A DNA stretch of 5,865 nt from Candidatus Sigynarchaeota archaeon (lineage in GTDB: Archaea; Asgardarchaeota; Jordarchaeia; Jordarchaeales; Jordarchaeaceae). Of the stretch, positions 1 to 5,346 are shown in pieces. The stretch spans positions 1 through 5,865 of the forward strand of contig JAUQYY010000022.1 of NCBI GenBank assembly GCA_030587505.1, in the 5' to 3' direction. The notes under the pieces were generated by a model. It was not told the origin of the DNA. It saw nothing but the letters and a program-made list of their open reading frames with translations, and ran no database searches. How positions within the stretch are numbered: position 1 is the stretch's first letter; each line of letters begins with the position of its first letter. A program made the position numbers and the translations under genes.

Positions 1-11
1 TCATAAATAAA

Positions 12-20
12 TTATATAAA
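12..20 (+). promoter_or_regulatory. TATA-like box upstream of the candidate RNA
   Basis: TTATATAAA sits in an AT-only tract and resembles an archaeal TATA box. The usual spacing of about 25 bases would put the start near 40, at the inner CCGAACACG helix rather than at the outer helix at 27. The element may therefore start from an earlier box, be processed, or not be transcribed from here. Weak support. Confidence 0.3.
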
Positions 21-26
21 TAACTA

Positions 27-150
27 GGTCCGCGGGTTAACCGAACACGTTCCTACAAAGGCTTTACCCACATTTTGTTGGCCCGGAGGATTAGGGGACA
101 CTCTGAGCCTTCATTCTTAACCCATTGGCGTGTTCGGGCTTAAACGGACC
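27..150. ncRNA. Candidate structured RNA (or small inverted-repeat element), unassigned
   Basis: No convincing protein is encoded here, but the two ends are strongly complementary. GGTCCG (27-32) matches CGGACC (145-150), and CCGAACACG (41-49) matches CGTGTTCGG (129-137) over nine perfect pairs, with TTAA/TTAA pairing possible between them. Inside, AAGGCT (58-63) can pair with AGCCTT (106-111), and CCACA (68-72) with TGTTGG (76-81, one bulge). GGGTTAA (34-40) is also perfectly complementary to TTAACCC (117-123), which would cross the long helix as a pseudoknot or compete with it. An AT-rich TATA-like tract lies at 3-22 and a T5 run at 167-171, which slightly favours plus-strand transcription. 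It does not read as tRNA, 5S rRNA, RNase P RNA, SRP RNA or a C/D-box RNA by eye. A small non-autonomous element with terminal inverted repeats is the main alternative; I see no target-site duplication. Confidence 0.4.
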
Positions 151-237
151 CAGTGCCTTCATCATATTTTTCAAAAAACGAGCATCCACTCCTGGGAGTT
201 CTCACACCTGTCACACAATTTAGAAAGAATCCCGATG

Positions 238-260
238 AAACCGTGTTATTATAACGGTTT
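238..260 (-). terminator. Stem-loop at the stop codon of the DUF2240-like gene
   Basis: AAACCGT (238-244) and ACGGTTT (254-260) form a perfect 7-bp inverted repeat around a 9-base AT-rich loop. It overlaps the TAA stop (259-261) of the minus-strand gene, and pyrimidine-rich TTCTTTC follows a short way downstream on that strand. The position suits transcription termination or 3'-end protection of that mRNA. The long T run of a classic archaeal terminator is missing, so the role is inferred from position and symmetry. Confidence 0.4.
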
Positions 261-822
261 AGGTTTTTGTGAAATGGTCTAGTGTCACTTTTGGCTTCTC
301 TCTCTTGGGTTTTTGTTTCTTTGCGGCTTTTGCCTTTTTCTCTGGTTCCTCTTCTTCTTGTTTTTCTTCCCGCTTTTCTTCTTTGATTTCTTCTTTTTGG
401 GTTTGGACAGCTTTCTCGGGTTTTTCGGTTTTCTTATATGTGGCGAGGGGCTCCTTTTTCTCTCTCCTTTTCTCCTCTGTTTCCTGTATATGGAGTGTTA
501 CTTCGTTGTATTCTATCTCGCTCTGAATTGGGTATGGTTCAATGTTTGCTAGTTCCTTGGGTTCGATTTTTTTGTCAAATTTGTAGAGCGGGGGAAATTC
601 TGCTTTTTCTTTAATAGTTAGGGTTTCGTTCTTTTTTTCGAGGATTTTCTCTCGGAGTGCAAGGGTGAGTAGCCTTTGGGCAACGGAGGGGGGTATCCTC
701 TTATGTAATCCCCAGTTGAAGGAGAGGTAAAAACACCACCTGCTAGGGCTGAGGTGTTCTTCACCCGATAGTTGGAATGGAATATGTGAAAGGAACATTA
801 GGTCTTTTTTGTCGATAGGCAT
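259..822 (-). CDS. DUF2240-like archaeal protein with long charged tail
   Basis: This 187-residue protein has two parts. Residues 1 to about 80 look like a small folded domain: a hydrophobic N-terminal helix, a predicted helix around 'FYLSFNWGLHKRIPPSVAQRL' (31-51), then a helix and a short beta-like stretch (TLTIKEKAEFPP). The pattern 'Trp, proline-bounded helix, ALREKILEKKNETL' resembles the winged-helix-like archaeal DUF2240 family, recognised by pattern only. Residues 111-178 are almost entirely Lys/Glu with some Ala, Gln and Pro, probably a disordered or single-helix tail, and the protein ends DHFTKT. There is no signal peptide or membrane segment. The ATG at 822 has only a weak upstream purine stretch (AGGATG). 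The gene lies 80 bp after the UspA-like gene on the same strand. The family's role is unknown to me; nucleic-acid or ribosome association would be a guess from fold and charge. Confidence 0.6.
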   Translation of the reverse strand: MPIDKKDLMFLSHIPFQLSGEEHLSPSRWCFYLSFNWGLHKRIPPSVAQRLLTLALREKILEKKNETLTIKEKAEFPPLYKFDKKIEPKELANIEPYPIQSEIEYNEVTLHIQETEEKRREKKEPLATYKKTEKPEKAVQTQKEEIKEEKREEKQEEEEPEKKAKAAKKQKPKREKPKVTLDHFTKT

Positions 823-885
823 TTCTCATGCATCCTGCCGTTTTGAGCAGAAATCTTTCTTCGTAAGAAGACGATGAATGGTGTG

Positions 886-894
886 TTAATTATC
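886..894 (-). promoter_or_regulatory. Possible weak TATA box for the DUF2240-like gene
   Basis: On the minus strand GATAATTAA lies in the 80-bp gap between the UspA stop and the DUF2240-like start. It would place a start near 865 and give a leader of about 40 bases. A small hairpin (TTCTT 857-861 with AAGAA 865-869) lies in the same gap and could instead end the upstream message. Either reading is tentative. Confidence 0.22.
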
Positions 895-902
895 TTACCA
901 TT

Positions 903-1868
903 TTACACTTTCCGTTTTGGGCTTACTATTAGCACGGGGCAGTCTATCTCCTCTAGAACGAGTTTTACTTCTGCTTCGAGGTCGCTCTCAAACTTGTGCG
1001 CCATCACGATTAGTGCGGCTTTGGTTTTTTCCGCCGTTTCGCTTATTTTGTGGACTGTTTCGCCTGTTTCTAGTAGGTAGTCTACTTTGAATCCCATTTC
1101 TGCAATCTTTGGTGTTGTTTCGTTTAGAACCCTTTTTGTTTGTTTCTCCACTGATTCTATTATCTTCTCTTTTGTTATGGTGGACTCTTCCGAGATTGCT
1201 CCCGTTATCATCTCAACGGAGTCCCTGAACCTGTTGTCCATTATGCTTAGAATCCTTATTTTGGCCCTTGGAGCTGCTACGGCCAGCGTGTAGGAGATTA
1301 TTGATTCCAAATCACTTACGTCGCTGAACGCGATGAGTATGTTTTTCAGAATTTTCGAACTCTCCGATTCTTCGTTTTTCTTAACTACAAGAACCGGGTT
1401 CCGGAATTTCTCCAGTATCGCTTCTATTGATTTGCCGCTTAGACAAACGTTCTCCATTTTTGGGTCGGTGGTTGCTGGGATGACTATCAGTTCCAACGGG
1501 TCTTCGATGATCTCCGATAGCTTGTCTTCTAAAGGTTTTTCTCTGGTAATGATGTATTTCTCGATTTTGGAAATTTTTTCCGCCTCCAACTCTCCGCTGG
1601 TTGTCAAAAGCGGCTCTCTGCAGGCCGTTTCAGCGTCCATCGCGGTTTCTCCGAAGATCCTTTTGTCGCATAGGAGTTTGACTTTGCACTTGTGCCTCTT
1701 GGCGATGCTCTTGCACAGGTCTAAGGACAGCTTGTGGGTTTCGCTTATTCCAAGGTACAGGATTATGGATTCGATCTTTTGGGGTTCGAGGGTTATAGCT
1801 GCTTTGAGAGTGTACTTTAACTTTTCTTCAATCCTATGAAACTCGTCAATCCTTTCCTGTAGACTCAA
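903..1868 (-). CDS. Tandem universal stress protein (UspA family), degenerate ATP motif
   Basis: The 321-residue protein holds two UspA-like alpha/beta domains, about residues 30-163 and 174-316, after a short helical N-terminus. Domain 1 ends in NPVLVVKK (157-164) and domain 2 in CPVLIVSPK (310-318), the typical last beta strand. Domain 2 also shows 'LETGETVHKISETAEKTKAALIVMAHK' (266-292), matching the conserved Usp stretch before the ATP loop. Classical ATP-binding members carry G-2x-G-9x-G(S/T) after that strand. Domain 2 has 'MAHKFESDLEAE' there with no glycine, and domain 1 keeps only a remnant (SGKS, 144-147), so ATP binding is doubtful. The start is TTG: GGTGA (1875-1879) sits six bases upstream and the first internal Met is near residue 77. 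It is probably a cytosolic stress or regulatory protein; partner unknown. It appears to be its own transcription unit, about 390 bp downstream of mfnF. Confidence 0.85.
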   Translation of the reverse strand: MSLQERIDEFHRIEEKLKYTLKAAITLEPQKIESIILYLGISETHKLSLDLCKSIAKRHKCKVKLLCDKRIFGETAMDAETACREPLLTTSGELEAEKISKIEKYIITREKPLEDKLSEIIEDPLELIVIPATTDPKMENVCLSGKSIEAILEKFRNPVLVVKKNEESESSKILKNILIAFSDVSDLESIISYTLAVAAPRAKIRILSIMDNRFRDSVEMITGAISEESTITKEKIIESVEKQTKRVLNETTPKIAEMGFKVDYLLETGETVHKISETAEKTKAALIVMAHKFESDLEAEVKLVLEEIDCPVLIVSPKRKV

Positions 1869-1966
1869 AACGGGTCACCAAAACACGCGTCTATACCTTT
1901 TCTAATTGTGTGTTCTCAAGGCCTTGGAAGTTGGTTTTCACCCTTTTCCCGATTAGATATTCTGTG

Positions 1967-2003
1967 TTTTTGATTGTTTTTATATCGCCTGAGATTTTTG
2001 ATT
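1967..2003. repeat. Pair of 9-bp direct repeats flanking the UspA TATA box
   Basis: TTTTTGATT is present at 1967-1975 and again at 1995-2003, 28 bp apart start to start, a little under three helical turns. In such AT-rich DNA a chance repeat is possible; the notable point is that the copies bracket the TATA box. Confidence 0.35.
1977..1985 (-). promoter_or_regulatory. TATA box for the UspA-like gene
   Basis: On the minus strand the sequence reads GGCGATATAAAAAC, a good archaeal TATA box with a purine-rich stretch upstream. The predicted start is near 1955-1960, giving a leader of about 90 bases before the TTG at 1868. TTTTTGATT occurs twice on the plus strand (1967-1975 and 1995-2003), one copy on each side of the box, a layout compatible with a repressor or activator site. 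Confidence 0.5.
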
Positions 2004-2184
2004 TTGCGTTTAAGGTAATTAGTCACTTTCTAAGATGTATTCACGCCAATTTTGTAGGGTTCATAACTCTTTTTCGGATTTTTGTGAGCAAATGAAGTAG
2101 AATTTCTTGTATTTATTTTTTTCTAAATTCGCCCCCAGAAGAATAAAAGTGCATAAAACAATTAAAGAAACACAAGGTTTTGCT

Positions 2185-2198
2185 AAAAATTGTATTTT
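2185..2198 (-). terminator. Possible terminator after mfnF
   Basis: On the minus strand, about 60 bases after the mfnF stop, AAAAT-ACA-ATTTTT forms a small AT-only hairpin ending in a T5 run. Archaeal transcription often ends at T-rich tracts, so this could end the mfnD-orphan-mfnF message. The stem is weak and further T tracts follow downstream. Confidence 0.25.
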
Positions 2199-2257
2199 CC
2201 CCTTAAATGCTCATACTCCCATTAAACATTACAGGGATAAAAGGCTTTCTCTCTGCT

Positions 2258-3304
2258 TCAGGCCTCCTGCTTTAAGGATGCCACCATCAGAGCCATGGCG
2301 AACGCTGGAGACATCTCCGCACCCCTCTCTCCAGCAATCTCTCCCAAATCGATTATCTCCTTGAATCCCGCCTCCAGGGCAGCCTTACGGGCTAGGAAAT
2401 CCCTCCCAATCCCTGTAACTATTACCTTTTGGATTGTGTTATTCCTGCCCTTGACTTGGACCAATGCTTCCGTTATCTGGGCTAACTGGCATCGATAAAC
2501 GTAGTGTGCAATTTCAATGATTTCTTCTCTTCGAAGCATTTCCGTGTCGGCGCAAACCACGCGAGCTAGGCGTGCCAAGCTGTAATCAACGGTTTTTCCT
2601 CTTCCATCCGCCGTTTCGCAAGTGTACTCCTTCTCGGTTATGTTACCAAGAATTATGTGCACGTCAGCTGAAAGTGCGAATTTCTCTGATGAAACCCTGC
2701 AATCCTTGCCCCAAACGGGAATGCGGCTTGTGATCGCTGGTACCGGCGTTCTGAGGACTCCAGTGTAGACGAGTTCCCCCGATATCAGTCTTTCGGTGTC
2801 CGTTTTTCCTAAGGTTTTCGGTCTCCCGCTAACCAAAGGTATGATATCTGTGGTAGTGCTCCCCACATCGATCAGGAAGCAATCCTTAACGTGGCGCCCA
2901 ACCATCCATGCCGTAGCAGCCCAGTTAGCCGCGGCGACTCTCAGTGGCCGCTTTCTGGCTTCGCTCACGGTGACGAGGTCGCCATCGACGTCAACCACCC
3001 AAACCTTGGTTTCTGGGAAAGCCTCTTCTACCGAGTCGAGAACATGGTTCACTCCCTCACGCTTGGTTTGATAAGCGTCGGACAGCTCCGCGGTCATCGT
3101 AACTCCCAACGCTGAAGGGCTTCTATCCCCACACAGGTCGTTCCTTACTCGCTTCAAGAGTTGGGGTAGCTCTGCGAGTGAGTGCTCCCAGATTGGAAAG
3201 TACACTGAAAGGAATTCGCGATTTTTCACCGTTTCCGGGGTGTCTACGTTCAGTGCCACTGCCTTCGTGTTCACACCCCCGATGTCCAACCCCAAAAAGA
3301 GCAC
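2258..3304 (-). CDS. mfnF: MfnF, methanofuran core-forming synthase (hydantoinase/oxoprolinase-like ASKHA fold)
   Basis: This 348-residue protein belongs to the H4MPT-linked C1 'hydantoinase/oxoprolinase-like' family. Known methanogen members condense gamma-glutamyltyramine with the pyrophosphate of 5-(aminomethyl)-3-furanmethanol to make the methanofuran core. ASKHA-fold motifs are clear: phosphate loop LGLDIGGVNTKA (4-15), family block TMTAELSDAYQTKREGV (69-85), second phosphate loop LIDVGSTTTDIIP (144-156), the GELVYTGVLRTPV block (176-188) and adenosine-type motif VIVTGIGRDFLA (294-305). The length is normal and no key motif is missing. The start is GTG at 3304, with GGGTGG (3311-3316) six bases upstream. 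It is the last gene of a minus-strand cluster, 28 bp after the orphan helical gene and downstream of mfnD, which makes its substrate. The assignment rests on motifs and context; older annotations call such proteins sugar kinases or hydantoinases. Confidence 0.88.
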   Translation of the reverse strand: MLFLGLDIGGVNTKAVALNVDTPETVKNREFLSVYFPIWEHSLAELPQLLKRVRNDLCGDRSPSALGVTMTAELSDAYQTKREGVNHVLDSVEEAFPETKVWVVDVDGDLVTVSEARKRPLRVAAANWAATAWMVGRHVKDCFLIDVGSTTTDIIPLVSGRPKTLGKTDTERLISGELVYTGVLRTPVPAITSRIPVWGKDCRVSSEKFALSADVHIILGNITEKEYTCETADGRGKTVDYSLARLARVVCADTEMLRREEIIEIAHYVYRCQLAQITEALVQVKGRNNTIQKVIVTGIGRDFLARKAALEAGFKEIIDLGEIAGERGAEMSPAFAMALMVASLKQEA

Positions 3305-3332
3305 GATGAACCACCCGCTGACTCTTGCTATT

Positions 3333-3866
3333 TTACTTTATTAGTCCCTCTTTTTTTGCCATTTCGATTAGGCCGGTTGGAGCGGTCAGGCCCTTTTGGT
3401 CCATTATGTCTGTGACTCTGATGAGGACTCTGCCCCAATTATTTATAGCTTCCTCGCCGAGTCTGCGTGTTTTTATGTCTTCCTCGCTCTCTGTGAGTTT
3501 TTCCATTGACCATTTTAGTATGCTGATAAGGTCAAAACATGCTTCTGCAACTCCTGAAGCCCTCCCGAGGAAAGCGCGGGTGTCCTCTAAGTCCGGGGCG
3601 AAGAGAGCTGCGGCGATGAACGACTCAACCGTAGCGTTGAGGGCTTGGCAGGCGTGTGCGAAGGCTCTGACCGTGATGAGAAGGCACTCTCTACTGTTTT
3701 TCGCGCCCAGCATTTCTTGAATGTTTCCAGCGCTCAGGTTGCGCTGAATAATCCTTCCCTCGGTGAACTTCTGGAACGCTCCCTTAAAGTCTCTTCTCTC
3801 AATGGCTTCTTCTGCCTCTCTAATGGTTTTCACGAACAGTGCGTTTCCCTTTATGCTAAGATCCAT
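3333..3866 (-). CDS. Uncharacterised all-helical protein inside the methanofuran cluster
   Basis: I do not recognise this 177-residue protein. It looks almost wholly alpha-helical: amphipathic helices at about 10-40 and 55-90 (the latter rich in Ala, with Cys61, His71 and Cys73), 100-125 (with Cys110) and 130-155. It has no signal peptide, clear membrane span or nucleotide-binding loop. Residues 85-102 (AAALFAPDLEDTRAFLGR) and 140-165 (AINNWGRVLIRVTDIMDQKGL, then TAPTG) look the most family-like. Translation signals are the best in the window: GGAGGT (3873-3878) six bases before the ATG at 3866. It lies 53 bp after mfnD and 28 bp before mfnF, so it is very probably co-transcribed with both. 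A role as an assembly, scaffold or carrier protein, or an enzyme of a later methanofuran step, is inference from position only. I compared it mentally with DUF447, another C1-linked archaeal family, and it does not fit. Confidence 0.8.
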   Translation of the reverse strand: MDLSIKGNALFVKTIREAEEAIERRDFKGAFQKFTEGRIIQRNLSAGNIQEMLGAKNSRECLLITVRAFAHACQALNATVESFIAAALFAPDLEDTRAFLGRASGVAEACFDLISILKWSMEKLTESEEDIKTRRLGEEAINNWGRVLIRVTDIMDQKGLTAPTGLIEMAKKEGLIK

Positions 3867-3919
3867 TAACTTACCTCCTCTGATGTTAAAGGCTCCCAGA
3901 AAATGATTAACGGAGATTG

Positions 3920-5170
3920 CTATAATTCTTGCCGTCCAGAAGCGTCTCTAGCGCTTCCGGCCAATTCTCCCATAATCTCTTCAACCGTTTTCTCCATTTT
4001 CAGCCTCGCGTGTTCTTCGTCTTCAGCGTGTGTCACGAGAATGGCGTGCTTTCTTCCCCTCACCGGGAAGGGTGGAGCTGCCACTGCTTCATATCTTGCG
4101 ATGCTTCTTAACTTGTCATTATCGACCTCTACGGAGTTTGGAAGGTCTATCTTTTCGAAGCATGCGCACCCCTCGAGGCTTACTCTGAGCGGTAAAATCT
4201 TCCTCGTAACCGCCTGAGATACTATTTCTGCGGGGTTTTGTTTGAGAACCCTTCTGAGTCCCAGATAGGAGGTGGTGAGGCGTGGGTTAACCTCAAGAAT
4301 CGTCACCCCCTCTTCTGACAAAATGAGGTCCACTCCCACGTATCCTTGGAGACCATCAACGCTCTTCACCAGGGTTTCAGCTGATTCAAACGCGCTCTTT
4401 CTTAGTTTATGTCTTAGGGGAACGTATCCCCCTACGTATTTGGACTCCTCACTGGGAGGCGCTACCCTCACCGACTGGAAGTTGAGAGTCAGGGGCAGTG
4501 CTGATTCTCCGGTAGAGATCAGGCTAACGCTCGCGTTTACACCCTCCACAAATTCTTCCAAGAGAAACTCGTCACGCTCGCTTACACTGCGAATCTTCAC
4601 CAGGGCTGGCTGGATTTCTTCCTCCCTGCTCACGAGGCTCATTCCCTCGCTCCCGGCGCCGTCCAAAACCTTGAACACACACGGGTAACCTACCCTCCCC
4701 GCTTCTCTCTCAATGCTTGCGGTGGAGTTCGTGGTTTTCAAAACTCTGTGCCTCGGCACCCTCAACCCTAGCTTCTCCGCGATTCCAAGAAGCCGGCTCT
4801 TGTCGCTGGTTAGCTCTATTGCCGAGGGGAGGGGGCCGAAAAGCTCAACACCCTGTTTGACCGCCTCTTCGGCAAGCGTGTACAGAACACCATCCGTTTC
4901 TGGTGCGATTAGAAACGCGGCGTCAACCATACTCAGCGTTTCCTCGAACGGGTTCGAATCTGAGTCGTAAATCACCATGATGTGTTGTGCTTTTAAGGGT
5001 GGGTCAAACACGGCAATCCGATGATCGAGAGTTGTGTACACCTCAAATCCCGCCGCGTTGAAGTCTTCAACCGCGTAGCGGAGCATGGCGTAGGCTTCAC
5101 CGATCAGTCCGGAAATCTCCCCCCTAACGTATCCTCCACCTGAGAAGAACTCATAGACCAGCAGTTTCAA
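3920..5170 (-). CDS. mfnD: MfnD, tyramine-L-glutamate ligase (ATP-grasp)
   Basis: MfnD-type enzymes use ATP to join glutamate, through its gamma-carboxyl, to tyramine, an early step in methanofuran biosynthesis. The ATP-grasp fold is clear (numbering from a GTG at 5179): N-terminal pre-ATP domain with LLVYEFFSGGGY (6-17), TSDKSRLL (124-131), lysine strand YPCVFKVLDGAGSEGM (165-180), FLLEEFVEGVNASVSL (205-220), and Mg/ATP residues in GVDLIL (282-287) and ILEVNPRLTTSYLGLR (294-309). A C-terminal segment of about 90 residues follows. I chose the TTG at 5170 (416 residues). AGGTGG lies five bases before it, whereas the upstream GTG (5179) falls inside that SD, directly follows an in-frame TAG and has no SD of its own. 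It is the first gene of the cluster, preceded by a TATA box in the divergent region. MfnD is favoured over other ATP-grasp ligases because mfnF lies two genes downstream and the family pattern fits. Confidence 0.86.
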   Translation of the reverse strand: MKLLVYEFFSGGGYVRGEISGLIGEAYAMLRYAVEDFNAAGFEVYTTLDHRIAVFDPPLKAQHIMVIYDSDSNPFEETLSMVDAAFLIAPETDGVLYTLAEEAVKQGVELFGPLPSAIELTSDKSRLLGIAEKLGLRVPRHRVLKTTNSTASIEREAGRVGYPCVFKVLDGAGSEGMSLVSREEEIQPALVKIRSVSERDEFLLEEFVEGVNASVSLISTGESALPLTLNFQSVRVAPPSEESKYVGGYVPLRHKLRKSAFESAETLVKSVDGLQGYVGVDLILSEEGVTILEVNPRLTTSYLGLRRVLKQNPAEIVSQAVTRKILPLRVSLEGCACFEKIDLPNSVEVDNDKLRSIARYEAVAAPPFPVRGRKHAILVTHAEDEEHARLKMEKTVEEIMGELAGSARDASGRQEL

Positions 5171-5182
5171 CGCGACCACCTA
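5168..5182 (-). promoter_or_regulatory. SD site deciding the mfnD start
   Basis: Minus-strand TAGGTGGTCGCGTTG contains an in-frame stop (TAG), then GGTGG, a five-base gap and TTG. The longer reading begins at the GTG within GGTGG. An SD cannot serve a start codon it contains, so the TTG is the better start. Confidence 0.6.
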
Positions 5183-5236
5183 ACAGCTCATGAACGAGTC
5201 GAAACCTTCACGCAAACATCTTTAAGTGACATCAAC

Positions 5237-5277
5237 AAGTTTTTAAATTCAGATACACGATTCAAGCTTAAAAACTT
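5237..5277. promoter_or_regulatory. Symmetric divergent promoter (two outward TATA boxes)
   Basis: AAGTTTTTAA (5237-5246) and TTAAAAACTT (5268-5277) are a perfect 10-bp inverted repeat with a 21-bp spacer. Each arm supplies a TATA-like TTAAAAA: the left arm read leftward for mfnD, the right arm read rightward for the HisA-like gene. Predicted starts are near 5217 (minus) and 5297 (plus), so both genes would have leaders of about 50 bases. The spacer would hold both BRE-like upstream elements, so a single regulator bound there could affect both genes. The geometry is seen in the sequence; the promoter function is inferred. Confidence 0.5.
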
Positions 5278-5313
5278 ACAACACGCCGAGCTTCTGAACC
5301 CGATTAGCTCCGA

Positions 5314-5339
5314 AACCTCTTTTCCATTTACCAGAGGTT
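5314..5339 (+). promoter_or_regulatory. Leader hairpin covering the SD of the HisA-like gene
   Basis: AACCTCT (5314-5320) pairs perfectly with AGAGGTT (5333-5339) across a 12-base loop. The right arm contains the SD (GAGGT, 5334-5338), eight bases before the ATG at 5347. Folding in the mRNA would hide the SD, so the stem could act as a translational switch or dampener. No ligand-binding domain of a known riboswitch is visible in the short leader. Confidence 0.45.
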
Positions 5340-5346
5340 GTTTGTT

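Larger units (their letters stand above)
1869..2257. other. AT-rich intergenic region, no supported gene
   Basis: This 389-bp gap separates the UspA-like gene from the end of the methanofuran cluster, both on the minus strand. Short plus-strand open frames exist (for example 1910-2095), but they lack an SD sequence and recognisable domains and have the Phe/Ile-rich composition of translated AT-rich DNA, so I do not call them. It contains the UspA SD, a good minus-strand TATA box, TTTTTGATT repeats on either side of that box, and T-rich minus-strand tracts that may end the mfn transcript. Confidence 0.6.

Noticed and set aside
27..150. tRNA, 5S rRNA, RNase P RNA, SRP RNA or C/D-box RNA
   Set aside because: The expected T-arm, 5S loop, RNase P conserved blocks, SRP helix-8 loop and paired C/D boxes were not found on either strand by eye.
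188..216. Short palindrome ACTCC-TG-GGAGT and repeated TCACAC
   Set aside because: Too short, with no adjacent gene start or T run to give them a role.
1333..1839. Long (168-codon) plus-strand frame opposite the UspA-like gene
   Set aside because: Ser/Leu-rich antisense shadow; the minus-strand frame has clear Usp motifs and an SD.
1910..2095. 61-codon plus-strand open frame in the AT-rich gap
   Set aside because: No SD, no recognisable motif, and a Phe/Ile composition explained by T-rich DNA; it also crosses the UspA promoter.
2107..2364. 85-codon plus-strand open frame
   Set aside because: It runs into the 3' end of mfnF on the opposite strand and lacks translation signals.
3333..3866. 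Assignment of the orphan gene to DUF447
   Set aside because: DUF447 proteins begin with a flavin-binding beta-barrel; this protein appears all-helical.
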